In this document: in pieces, positions 1 to 7,264 of the stretch
How the letters are laid out: each line of letters begins with the position of its first letter
Position numbering within the stretch: the first letter of the stretch is position 1
From: CAZKXU01 sp964556665
Lineage (GTDB): Bacteria > Bdellovibrionota_C > UBA2361 > CAZKXU01
Direction of reading: 5' to 3'
Length of the DNA stretch: 44,721 bases
Assembly: GCA_964556665.1 (NCBI GenBank)
Contig: CAZKXU010000016.1
Location: 1 to 44,721, forward strand
Program-made: the position numbers and the translations under genes
Notes under the pieces: generated by a model
The model's database searches: none
Told to the model about the DNA's origin: nothing
What the model saw: only the letters and a program-made list of their open reading frames with translations

Positions 1-52
1 TGGGGCAACGCTGCGCGCTATACGTGAAAAAACTTATTTGGCGAAGCACTAG
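1..52. repeat. Truncated copy (A) of the long palindromic element
   Basis: These 52 bases are identical to positions 741-792, the outer part of the right arm of the complete palindrome at 607-792, and end with the same terminal CTAG. The rest of the copy lies outside the window. Starting inside a repeat that recurs at the other end suggests an assembly boundary. Confidence 0.9.
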
Positions 53-83
53 TTAGAAGTCTTAGCTTTAGCTTCTTTACGTC

Positions 84-401
84 CTACCCTTTTAGAACTC
101 TTTTCATACTAACTTTTTTGGGCAGCACATCGATGTATGCAATTAAGCCTTGTGCCTTCTTGCGCGTCATCTGTAATTCCTTCGCGGTGGCAAGCTTTAA
201 TGCCTGTGCGCGATCCATAATCTCCACATGCAGTCGGCTAAGTTTTTCAAGCTCCTCCTTCTTCTCGTTGCTATCTTTATCTCTCGAATCAAACCAGCTC
301 TGAAATCCACTAGCATACTCATCAAAGATAGCTAGATCCTCCTTGTTTGGTTCGGATCGGAGGACTTTCTCTCCTAACAATAGCAGCTCAGTAAGTTTCA
401 C
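84..401 (-). CDS. Small charged protein of unknown function, probably helical/coiled coil
   Basis: A 105-aa protein that I do not recognise. It is rich in Lys, Glu, Leu and Arg, with long amphipathic stretches (about residues 35-85) suggesting a helical or coiled-coil protein, and no signal peptide or membrane segment. The C-terminal part (around KKAQGLIAYIDVLPKK) loosely recalls small flagellar chaperones of the FliT/FlgN kind, but this is only an impression. The start is GTG at 401-399 with no Shine-Dalgarno sequence. Instead a near-consensus promoter lies directly upstream (410-437), so the mRNA may be leaderless. The gene sits between two copies of the palindromic repeat. Its coding status rests on the intact frame and the promoter. 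Confidence 0.6.
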   Translation of the reverse strand: MKLTELLLLGEKVLRSEPNKEDLAIFDEYASGFQSWFDSRDKDSNEKKEELEKLSRLHVEIMDRAQALKLATAKELQMTRKKAQGLIAYIDVLPKKVSMKRVLKG

Positions 402-606
402 GATGGTTAATTATAACAGAACTACACGGTATAACAAATGAAATATATTAGATAAAGACAGTAGGAGGTTATTGGGAATGGGGCTGGTAGTTACGAACTA
501 GTGGATGGTTCTAGCTCTATACGGTTTAGGGCTAGAACTATGAAAACGGACAAAAACAAAGACGAGGACGATGATAAGGACGAAGAAAAAGACTAGGATA
601 AGTGCA
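402..606. other. Gap with tiny ORF, inverted repeat and purine-rich tract
   Basis: No conventional gene. Apart from the promoter at 410-437 it holds: a perfect AGGAGG (463-468) followed 9 nt later by ATG at 478 opening a 7-codon frame (MGLVVTN, stop ending at 501); an 8-bp perfect inverted repeat GTTCTAGC/GCTAGAAC (508-515 and 531-538) with no T-run; and a purine-rich stretch (540-600) with an 18-codon frame (540-596) for a Lys/Asp/Glu peptide. The set could be a leader peptide plus hairpin, or the remains of a decayed gene. Confidence 0.4.
410..437 (-). promoter_or_regulatory. Sigma-70-like promoter for the 84-401 gene
   Basis: On the minus strand TTGTTA (437-432), a 16-nt spacer and TATAAT (415-410) precede the GTG start by only 8 nt. 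The -10 box is a perfect match to consensus. With normal spacing transcription would begin at or next to the start codon, giving a leaderless message. Confidence 0.55.
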
Positions 607-792
607 CTAGTGCTCCTCCAAATAAGTTTTTTCACGTCTAGCATCACATCGTTGCCCCACCTTGTCACGCTTCTCAGTCGGAAAATCCTCGCAATACTCC
701 AGTATTGCTGCGGATTTCCTCCTTCCGAGGCGTGCCAATCTGGGGCAACGCTGCGCGCTATACGTGAAAAAACTTATTTGGCGAAGCACTAG
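607..792. repeat. Complete 186-bp imperfect palindromic element (copy B)
   Basis: Two 92-nt arms (607-698 and 701-792) are inverted copies of each other around a 2-nt centre (CC at 699-700). The centre GCAATACT-CC-AGTATTGC is perfect, and both ends are CTAGTGC/GCACTAG. The arms match at roughly three quarters of positions with small offsets. Both strands are open over almost the full length, but these frames are mirror images and are not called as genes. The right end supplies the stop codon of fabI. No transposase is present, so it resembles a non-autonomous palindromic element. Copies: 1-52 and 44627-44721. Confidence 0.9.
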
Positions 793-1556
793 ACTGCTAC
801 ATTGAAACCACAGTCGACATACATGGTTTCGCCGGTAATACCTGAGGACCAGTTTCCTAATAAAAATAACGCCGTCTGTCCAATATCTTCCTGCGTAACA
901 TTTCTCTTTAGTGGAGCACGCTCGGCAAACTGCGCAATAAGATCTCTAAAATGAGGGATACCAGCTGCTGCAAGTGTCTTTATTGGCCCAGCAGAAAGCG
1001 TGTTAACCCTAATGTTCCTGGTGCCCAGATCTGCTGCTAAGTATCTAACTGCTGATTCTAGAGCCGCCTTGGCTACACCCATTATATTGTAATTTGGAAC
1101 TACTCTCTGAGCTCCAAGATAACTAAGAGTAATAATTGAGCCGCCATTTGGCATGAGCGGAACGGCGCGTTGAGTCACTGCAATTAAAGAATATGCTGAA
1201 ACATCTAGAGCTAATTTAAATCCGGCGCGACTGGTAAGATGGAAAGGACTATCCAACTCCTCCTTATTTGCAAATGCTACAGAGTGAACGATTCCGTCAA
1301 TTGTTCCCCAACGTGACTTGATCTCAGCAAAAAGGTTATCAAGCCCTTGATCGTCCTGTACATCACAAGGCAGTACATGCTTTGAGCCAATACTATCCGC
1401 TAGAGGTCGAACTCGCCTCTCAATCGCTTCATTTACATATGTAAACGCAAGTTCAGCACCTGCCTTGTGAAGAGCCTGGGAGATACCCCAAGCAATACTC
1501 TTCTCGTTTGCAACACCAAAGATTAATATTTTCTTACCTTGGACCATAGTCTGCAT
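789..1556 (-). CDS. fabI: Enoyl-[acyl-carrier-protein] reductase (NADH) FabI
   Basis: Reduces the trans-2 double bond of enoyl-ACP in the last step of each fatty acid elongation cycle (cytosolic, type II FAS). At 255 aa it has the usual length. The glycine-rich NAD site GVANEKSIAWG (residues 14-24) and catalytic Tyr146, Tyr156 and Lys163 (YNIMGVAK) fit the FabI short-chain reductase pattern. The start is ATG at 1556. A second ATG at 1547 fits the usual FabI N-terminus and the upstream AGGA spacing (10 nt) slightly better. It lies 122 bp after rplQ on the same strand, so it could be read through from the alpha operon. Oddity: its TAG stop (791-789) lies in the terminal CTAG of the palindromic element, so the insertion defines the protein's end. 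Confidence 0.95.
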   Translation of the reverse strand: MQTMVQGKKILIFGVANEKSIAWGISQALHKAGAELAFTYVNEAIERRVRPLADSIGSKHVLPCDVQDDQGLDNLFAEIKSRWGTIDGIVHSVAFANKEELDSPFHLTSRAGFKLALDVSAYSLIAVTQRAVPLMPNGGSIITLSYLGAQRVVPNYNIMGVAKAALESAVRYLAADLGTRNIRVNTLSAGPIKTLAAAGIPHFRDLIAQFAERAPLKRNVTQEDIGQTALFLLGNWSSGITGETMYVDCGFNVAV

Positions 1557-1678
1557 GTCCTACCTGGTATATTTTGATATTCAAGAAGTCGCAATCTTAT
1601 AAACTCACCCGCATCCCAAGCCAGGTGGTACAGTCTCCCTACTGCGACACCCTAGTCTACGTTGCTGGCTCCATTATG

Positions 1679-2074
1679 TCATTCTACTACGGCTTCTTTC
1701 GCAGAACTACCTAATCGATCTTCCGAAAGAAGTTCGATATATGCCATTTCAGCTCCATCGCCATGACGCACACGGGAACGCGTGACTCTAATGTAGCCAC
1801 CCTTACGGGCTTTAAATTGCGGACCAATCTCCTTAAAAAGCTTTGCTATCACTGCCTTATCCTTTAGATATGAGTGAGCTTTTTTACGATTTGCGAGATT
1901 ATCATCCTTGCCAAGAGTAACAAACTTCTCTGCAATCCTTCGTACCTCTTTAGCTTTTGGCAAAGTAGTCTCATAGTAACCTCGCCCAAGCAACGATGTT
2001 ACCATGTTGCGGAAAAGGTGTGCCCTATGAGCTGCTGTACGTCCTAGCTTTCTTCCTGATAATTTATGTCTCAT
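1679..2074 (-). CDS. rplQ: 50S ribosomal protein L17 (bL17)
   Basis: Large-subunit protein near the polypeptide exit tunnel. It is 131 aa, with the family N-terminus MRHKLSGRKLGRTAAHRAHL and the following FRNMVTSLL segment. The C-terminus is slightly extended past the usual bacterial end. It is the last gene of the alpha group (rpmJ-rpsM-rpsK-rpsD-rpoA-rplQ), 123 bp after rpoA. That gap holds a stem-loop (2135-2184) that might tune its expression relative to rpoA. Confidence 0.97.
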   Translation of the reverse strand: MRHKLSGRKLGRTAAHRAHLFRNMVTSLLGRGYYETTLPKAKEVRRIAEKFVTLGKDDNLANRKKAHSYLKDKAVIAKLFKEIGPQFKARKGGYIRVTRSRVRHGDGAEMAYIELLSEDRLGSSAKEAVVE

Positions 2075-2134
2075 TTATAGTCCTTTTCAAAAGATACGTG
2101 AGATCTTATCGCGTAGCTTTTAGAAAAGACTATA

Positions 2135-2184
2135 CCCGCCGTAGTCTGACTGGGCTACTGCGTAACCAAGTCAGCAAAGGCGGG
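2135..2184 (-). other. Stem-loop between rpoA and rplQ
   Basis: Outer stem CCCGCC/GGCGGG (2135-2140 with 2179-2184) and inner stem CTGACT/AGTCAG (2146-2151 with 2169-2174) are separated by a symmetric-sized internal loop. The downstream minus-strand sequence is U-containing but has no clean U-run, so this is more likely a processing or attenuation element than a full terminator. Confidence 0.45.
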
Positions 2185-2197
2185 CACAAGTAACATT

Positions 2198-3220
2198 CTA
2201 GTCTACCCTCTCTGCTCTTCCACGCATTGAATCAAGATCTTTACGTGTTGGAAAACTATCAAGCTTCATGCCAAGCTTAAGTCCCATCTCGGTCAAAATC
2301 TCCTTAATTTCATTAAGTGATTTACGTCCAAAATTCTTAGTTCTTAGCATCTCCGCCTCTGTTTTCTGCACCAACTCGCCGATGTACTTAATATCTGCGT
2401 TCTCTAAGCAATTAGCACTCCTAACACTGAGCTCAATTTCATCTATTGGCCTAAAGAGACTATCATTAAGTCTAGTCTTTGGCTCCTCCTCGCGTGGTGC
2501 CTCCTCCTCGACTATCAGATCATCTCCAACGAAGATTGTGAGCTGGTCTCTTAGAACATGCGCTGCTTCAGCCAATGCTGAGCGAGCACCAACACTGCCG
2601 TCTGTCCAAACCTCGAGCACTAAACGATCATAGTCTGTGCGTTGACCCACGCGAGCATTAGTAACAAGGTGGTTAACTTTGCGTACCGGTGAAAAAATTG
2701 AATCTAAGAAGATGGTGCCCATAGACGAGCCCTCTACCTTATTCTTGTCAGCTGAAACATAACCACGGCCAACCTTAACTGTGAGCTCCATTTTTAGAGT
2801 AACACCATCACCTAGTGTTGCCACATGCAGCTCAGGGTTCATGATCGATACAGCTGGATCTCCTGTGATCATGCCAGCCTTTACCTGACAAGGACCGACC
2901 GCATCGATTCTCAATACAGCCTGTTCTTTATCCTCTAGCCTTGTTATTACCTCCTTGAGGTTAAGACAGATCTCGGTAACATCCTCTACAACGCCGCCAA
3001 TGGTTGAGAACTCGTGCATTACACCTTCAATGTTAATAGATGTAATTGCCGAGCCGCGCAATGTCGACAGTAAAGTTCTGCGAATAGCATTACCGATCGT
3101 AATACCAAACCCGCGCTCAAGCGGCTCTACGACAAATTTTCCATAATTGCCATCTATTACTTCTCCATCTGTCTCTATTTTCTTAGGCTTTATAATATCT
3201 CTCAGACTGCGACGAATCAT
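2198..3220 (-). CDS. rpoA: DNA-directed RNA polymerase subunit alpha
   Basis: Alpha subunit, which dimerises to nucleate RNA polymerase assembly and contacts promoter UP elements and activators. It is 340 aa, close to the typical 330-340. The N-terminal domain carries the conserved block PLERGFGITIGNAIRRTLLS (about 33-52). The acidic linker (EEEAPREEEPKTR, about 239-251) leads to the C-terminal domain (about 260-330) with the helix-hairpin-helix NFGRKSLNEIKEIL that binds DNA. It sits in the standard place between rpsD and rplQ, and no catalytic residue is expected in this subunit. Confidence 0.98.
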   Translation of the reverse strand: MIRRSLRDIIKPKKIETDGEVIDGNYGKFVVEPLERGFGITIGNAIRRTLLSTLRGSAITSINIEGVMHEFSTIGGVVEDVTEICLNLKEVITRLEDKEQAVLRIDAVGPCQVKAGMITGDPAVSIMNPELHVATLGDGVTLKMELTVKVGRGYVSADKNKVEGSSMGTIFLDSIFSPVRKVNHLVTNARVGQRTDYDRLVLEVWTDGSVGARSALAEAAHVLRDQLTIFVGDDLIVEEEAPREEEPKTRLNDSLFRPIDEIELSVRSANCLENADIKYIGELVQKTEAEMLRTKNFGRKSLNEIKEILTEMGLKLGMKLDSFPTRKDLDSMRGRAERVD

Positions 3221-3249
3221 CTTTAGCTCCCTATAAAAGAATCTCTCTA

Positions 3250-3876
3250 CTATCTTGAATACAATTCCACAATTAGCTGCTCTTTAATCCCCTGCGGCAT
3301 CTGCTCACGAGTTGGTAGCTGACTAACAGTACCTTTGAAGTTTCCCTTATCAAGGCTTAACCATTCTGGAATCATGCGTGCTGTAGCTGCCTCCATCGAT
3401 GCCAAAATTAGCTGATTAGCTCTACTGCTCTCAATAACTTCAATAACATCACCCACCTCTACTGGATAAGATGGGATGGTGACACACTTCCCATTAACTA
3501 AAATATGCCCGTGATTTACCATTACGCGAGCCTGTCGACGAGAAGCACCAAAACCTAATCTATAACAGATGCTGTCCAGCCTACGCTCTAATCTCTGCAA
3601 CAATACAGTACCAGTTACGCCCTTACGACGTGCAGCTTTCTCAAAATAAAGTCTGAATGGCTTCTCAAGTATGTTGAAAATTCTCTTTACCTTCTGCTTC
3701 TCTCTAAGCTGTACCTTGTACTGCGAGAATGCCGATCTAGCTTTGCCATGATCTCCAGGAGCAGACTCTCGTCTCTCTACAGCACATTTAGCAGTATAAC
3801 AACGCTCACCTTTAAGAAATAGCTTCTCCCCCTCGCGTCTACATAATCTGCAAACAGGGCCACGATACTTTGACAT
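3250..3876 (-). CDS. rpsD: 30S ribosomal protein S4 (uS4), zinc-binding form
   Basis: Primary 16S rRNA binding protein that organises the 5' domain and acts in translational fidelity. In many bacteria it also represses the alpha operon by binding its leader mRNA. It is 208 aa with an S4 RNA-binding domain (about 97-160: RLDSICYRLGFGASRRQARVM). Four N-terminal cysteines (C9, C12, C26, C31) form a probable zinc site, the C+ version of the protein. It lies between rpsK and rpoA with short spacers. Confidence 0.97.
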   Translation of the reverse strand: MSKYRGPVCRLCRREGEKLFLKGERCYTAKCAVERRESAPGDHGKARSAFSQYKVQLREKQKVKRIFNILEKPFRLYFEKAARRKGVTGTVLLQRLERRLDSICYRLGFGASRRQARVMVNHGHILVNGKCVTIPSYPVEVGDVIEVIESSRANQLILASMEAATARMIPEWLSLDKGNFKGTVSQLPTREQMPQGIKEQLIVELYSR

Positions 3877-3897
3877 AACTCAATTCCTACAATTCTA

Positions 3898-4314
3898 TTA
3901 AACTCTTCTACTCTTGCGGGGACGACAACCATTATGTGGAGTCGGTGTAATATCCTTGATAACAGAGATATTAAGACCAGAGTGGTACAGTGCACGCAGT
4001 GCTGACTCCCTTCCTGCCCCAGGACCTTTGACTAATACAGAGACAGTGCGTACGCCTGCCTCCTTTGCTTTGCGTGCTGCTACCTCTCCCGCTACCTGAC
4101 CGGCAAACGGAGTTGACTTACGAGAACCTTTAAAATTATTAGCGCCTGAGCTGGACCAACACACTACCGCTCCGGTCATATCTGTGATTGTCACAATGGT
4201 GTTATTGAAAGAAGCGTGTATATGCGCAACTCCGACAGGAACATTCTTTTTTACTTTCTTTTTTCTGCCGGCTATTGGTGCCGCTGCTTGCTGTGGATTG
4301 TTTGTATCTGTCAT
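3898..4314 (-). CDS. rpsK: 30S ribosomal protein S11 (uS11)
   Basis: Platform protein of the small subunit near the E site and the mRNA exit. It is 138 aa, somewhat longer than E. coli S11 because of a basic N-terminal tail (residues 1-25, with GRKKKVKKNVP). The core carries AHIHASFNNTIVTITD and the conserved C-terminus DITPTPHNGCRPRKSRRV. It lies 18 bp after rpsM in the alpha operon. Confidence 0.97.
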   Translation of the reverse strand: MTDTNNPQQAAAPIAGRKKKVKKNVPVGVAHIHASFNNTIVTITDMTGAVVCWSSSGANNFKGSRKSTPFAGQVAGEVAARKAKEAGVRTVSVLVKGPGAGRESALRALYHSGLNISVIKDITPTPHNGCRPRKSRRV

Positions 4315-4332
4315 ATCATTTCCGTAAATTAA

Positions 4333-4716
4333 TTATTTCTTAGGTGCCATCTTCTTTCCAGCGATTGGCGCCTTTCTCGGCCCTTTTCTGGTTCTAGCAT
4401 TTGTCTTTGTACGCTGACCACGACATGGCAAACTCTTACGATGACGAAGTCCACGATAACAACCCAAATCCATCAAGCGCTTGATGTTCATGGAGATCTC
4501 TCGTCTAAGATCTCCCTCTACTTTCTCTTCGGTCTCAATAATCTGTCTGATCTTTGAAACCTCATCCTCGCTCAAATTATCGGTGCGAGTGTCGTAACTA
4601 ATCCCGGCGCGTGTCAGGATTTTTCGTGACTTACTAACACCAATTCCATATAAAAAAGTAAGTCCCCATTCTATTCTACGGTTTCTAGGTAAATCTACCC
4701 CTGCTATTCGTGGCAT
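4333..4716 (-). CDS. rpsM: 30S ribosomal protein S13 (uS13)
   Basis: Head protein of the small subunit that forms intersubunit bridges and touches the P-site tRNA with its C-terminal tail. It is 127 aa, starts MPRIAGVDLPRNRRIEWGL, and carries the conserved GCYRGLRHRKSLPCRGQRT block (about 85-103). The basic tail ending KKMAPKK is a few residues longer than in E. coli. A 187-nt leader separates it from rpmJ and contains competing short hairpins, a plausible place for alpha-operon autoregulation. Confidence 0.97.
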   Translation of the reverse strand: MPRIAGVDLPRNRRIEWGLTFLYGIGVSKSRKILTRAGISYDTRTDNLSEDEVSKIRQIIETEEKVEGDLRREISMNIKRLMDLGCYRGLRHRKSLPCRGQRTKTNARTRKGPRKAPIAGKKMAPKK

Positions 4717-4864
4717 CTAAGACATCCTCACTAAAATTTATATTACAAAGAAGTCGCTAACTTTGAAAAAATTATTCCTTTCAAACCAACTGCAACATGA
4801 TCATTACAGCAATCATTGTAGCCTATACCCGCGACTTCGCTACAAATGCTCACCACCCACTCTC

Positions 4865-4885
4865 GCCATCTTTACTGATGGTGGC
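4865..4885 (-). other. Short hairpin just after rpmJ
   Basis: GCCATC-TTTACT-GATGG(T)GGC on the plus strand folds as a hairpin in the rpmJ-rpsM gap (stem 4865-4870 with 4877-4885). A GGTGG segment a little farther along the minus-strand RNA could compete for the same CCACC. No U-run follows. Confidence 0.35.
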
Positions 4886-4903
4886 TTCGCAGCTACAGTT
4901 AAA

Positions 4904-5020
4904 TTAACCCTGGCGCTGCTTATGCTTAGGCGTACGACTACAGATCACATAAACCTTACCCTTACGCCTAATTACTTTACAATACGCACAAATCGGCTTA
5001 ACTGATGCTCTAACCTTCAC
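4904..5020 (-). CDS. rpmJ: 50S ribosomal protein L36 (bL36), zinc-binding form
   Basis: A 38-aa protein read from GTG at 5020 to TAA at 4904. It begins MKVRASVKPICAYCK and ends RTPKHKQRQG, the unmistakable L36 pattern, with zinc ligands C11, C14, C27 and H33. It binds 23S rRNA in the large subunit. It is the first gene of the alpha group here. The usual partners infA and map are not found next to it. An overlapping plus-strand open frame (4763-5005) is only its shadow. Confidence 0.95.
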   Translation of the reverse strand: MKVRASVKPICAYCKVIRRKGKVYVICSRTPKHKQRQG

Positions 5021-5202
5021 CTGATCAATCCATGAAAATCTAATAAAATTCGATAACTACGCCTTTTAACCAAGAGTATACATAATAAGGCGCAAGGCCC
5101 AATTTTTACAACATTTTAGCCAATCAATCAACCCCCCTACGGGGAAAATACCCTAATTTACTAGCTAATTTTGTAACTATTTAGACCAGATTCTATCCGG
5201 CC

Positions 5203-5254
5203 AAAAAAATGTTAACTTTTGATGGATAGATCAAAAGATTGATCCATCAAAGTT
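5203..5254 (-). terminator. Probable terminator after adk
   Basis: On the minus strand a long A/T-rich stem, AACTTTGATGGAT paired with ATCCATCAAAAGTT (5254-5242 with 5227-5214, one bulge), is followed 4 nt later by seven Ts (5209-5203). This splits the spc-secY-adk transcript from the alpha genes. The 180 bp between it and rpmJ would then have to carry a promoter. A weak candidate is TTGGGC-16-TATACT on the minus strand. Confidence 0.5.
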
Positions 5255-5294
5255 TAAATTCTCTTTCTAGGCAGCAAAATAGCTTAAAGACTAC

Positions 5295-5864
5295 CTATTT
5301 TGTGTTATTAAGCGCAGCTACAATACGCTTATTAACCTCTTCTACCGTCCCTAAACCATCCACAACTGCTATTCCTACTGAATTTTTATAGTACTGACTA
5401 ACCGGTGCAGTTTGACTGCGGTAAACATTCAATCGGTTACTAGCAACCTCTCTCGTGTCGTCACTCCTACCTGATGCTTGCCCTCTAAGCTTAATTCTTT
5501 CGAGTAACACATCCTCGGCAACATCAATATCAACTACAGCGGATAATTTTAATCCAAGCTCTTCAAGCAATCCAGTTAAGGCAGCCGCTTGATCTACTGT
5601 TCTTGGAAATCCATCCAGCAAAAATCCATTTTTACAATCTTTCTGATTTAGTCGATTGCGCATCAGATCGATTACTAAACCATCCGGAACTAACTCTCCT
5701 TTATCCAGATAACTCTTCAGCTTCTTACCCAGCTCAGATCCGGAGGACACAGCGCTCCTCATCATTTCTCCGGTTGAGATATGGCTTATTCCAAAATGCT
5801 TAGTGACAAGGACAGCCTGCGTGCCTTTTCCTGCACCCGGTGGACCTAATAGAACAAGCCTCAT
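5295..5864 (-). CDS. adk: Adenylate kinase (short-LID form)
   Basis: Converts ATP + AMP to 2 ADP in the cytosol and so keeps the adenylate pool balanced. It is 189 aa. The P-loop is GPPGAGKGTQ (about 7-16), the AMP-site block STGEMMR lies near 31-37, and DGFPRT near 84-89. The LID segment is short (RGQASGRSDDTREV) with no cysteines, so this is the zinc-free short form, unlike the roughly 215-aa long form. It lies directly after secY (8-bp gap), the classic secY-adk pair, and ends at a probable terminator. Confidence 0.96.
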   Translation of the reverse strand: MRLVLLGPPGAGKGTQAVLVTKHFGISHISTGEMMRSAVSSGSELGKKLKSYLDKGELVPDGLVIDLMRNRLNQKDCKNGFLLDGFPRTVDQAAALTGLLEELGLKLSAVVDIDVAEDVLLERIKLRGQASGRSDDTREVASNRLNVYRSQTAPVSQYYKNSVGIAVVDGLGTVEEVNKRIVAALNNTK

Positions 5865-5872
5865 AAAGTCTC

Positions 5873-7213
5873 CTATCTTCTAAGCATCCGCGCACGAAGC
5901 TGGCTCATCGAACCCAACCCTCCACGAACTTTAGTGCTCTTAGACATAAAAGATTCATAGTTTCTTGCTACTATAAAGGATTCAATTTGCGATGCTGTAT
6001 CAAGTGTTACACCAACGGCGATAAGAACAGCTGTGCCTCCAAAAACATAAGCGAAGGACTCAGCTCCCAACCCGATATATACGAGTTGCGGTACTATGCA
6101 AACCATCGAGATGTATAGCGCTCCCCACAATGTCAAACGATTCAAAATTGAAAAGAAATAATCTGCGGTTTGCTTTCCTGGACGAACGGTCGGTATGAAT
6201 CCACCGTTTTTCTTAAGATTTTCTGCTACTTCTTCCGGATTAAAAATAAGCCCTGTATAAAAGTAGCTAAAAAGGACTATCATCACTACAAATATCAAGC
6301 TATAACTCCAAGTCCCTGGGGTGAGATACTGCATAACGTCCTGCAACGTCTCACTACCGCTAAATGACAATATAGTTGAGGGAACTACTAAAAAGGCGGA
6401 AGCAAAAATAGGTGGTATAACGCCAGCCATGTTCACCTTTAATGGCATGTACTGTGTCTGTGCCTGCGCCATCTGTCGACCAACCATCCGTCGCGGGTAT
6501 TGAATAGGGATTTTGCGATACGATCTCTCGACATATACAATCCCGGCAATTGTAAGTATAGAGAATACAAGCAACAACAAAACTGATAATGGTTGAATTT
6601 CCCCAGTACGGGTTAGGCTTAGTGTATACCAGAGAACCTCTGGCATTTTTGCAACTATTCCGGCAAATATAATAATACTCGTACCGTTCCCGATTCCACG
6701 CTCAGTAATCTGCTCACCTAACCACATAATGAAGGCAGTACCAGCAGTTAAGGTAATCATAGTGGTAAGTCTAAAAGTCCAGCCTGGAGCATAAACCATA
6801 CCTTGCCCTTCAAGGCCTATAGCCACCATTAAACCCTGAGCAAGAGCCAACAACACAGTCCCCTGCCTAGTGTAACGGGTTAATACCCTCTGCCCGCTTT
6901 CCCCCTCTTTCTTAAGAGCTTCGAGTGCCGGAACTGTAGGTGTTAATATCTGTACAATAATCGAGACACTGATATACGGTGTAATACCTAGAGTGAAGAT
7001 TGAAAAATTCTCAAGCGCACCGCCGGAAAACATGTTTACCAGACCAAAAAGTGTGCCCTCTCCGGTATTAAATAGACTTTTCAAAGCCTCTACGTCTATA
7101 CCAGGAGTGGAAACAAATACACCCAGCCGATAGACGGCCAACATGAATAGAGTGAATAAGATCCGCTTTTTTAGCTCTGGTACCTTGCCGACTTCCCCTA
7201 ATCCGCCAACCAT
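5873..7213 (-). CDS. secY: Protein translocase subunit SecY
   Basis: Channel subunit of the SecYEG translocon in the inner membrane. It is 446 aa with ten expected transmembrane helices, for example ILFTLFMLAVYRLGVFV (about 18-34), the plug region after PGIDVEALKSLF, SGGALENFSIFTLGITPYIS, GIGNGTSIIIFAGIV and YVERSYRKIPIQYPRR. The cytoplasmic loop FNPEEVAENLKKNGGFIP is the conserved ribosome/SecA contact. It sits between rplO and adk as in most bacteria. Confidence 0.97.
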   Translation of the reverse strand: MVGGLGEVGKVPELKKRILFTLFMLAVYRLGVFVSTPGIDVEALKSLFNTGEGTLFGLVNMFSGGALENFSIFTLGITPYISVSIIVQILTPTVPALEALKKEGESGQRVLTRYTRQGTVLLALAQGLMVAIGLEGQGMVYAPGWTFRLTTMITLTAGTAFIMWLGEQITERGIGNGTSIIIFAGIVAKMPEVLWYTLSLTRTGEIQPLSVLLLLVFSILTIAGIVYVERSYRKIPIQYPRRMVGRQMAQAQTQYMPLKVNMAGVIPPIFASAFLVVPSTILSFSGSETLQDVMQYLTPGTWSYSLIFVVMIVLFSYFYTGLIFNPEEVAENLKKNGGFIPTVRPGKQTADYFFSILNRLTLWGALYISMVCIVPQLVYIGLGAESFAYVFGGTAVLIAVGVTLDTASQIESFIVARNYESFMSKSTKVRGGLGSMSQLRARMLRR

Positions 7214-7264
7214 ATATTATGCACAGATAAGCGCAGAACAGCTGCACTCGATAAAAATAAGTAA

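Noticed and set aside
571..792. Open frames on both strands of the palindromic element (73 and 60 aa)
   Set aside because: They are mirror images created by the palindrome, have no ribosome site and no protein-like composition. The repeat explains them.
4763..5005. 80-aa plus-strand ORF
   Set aside because: It overlaps rpmJ on the opposite strand. The minus-strand reading gives a perfect L36.
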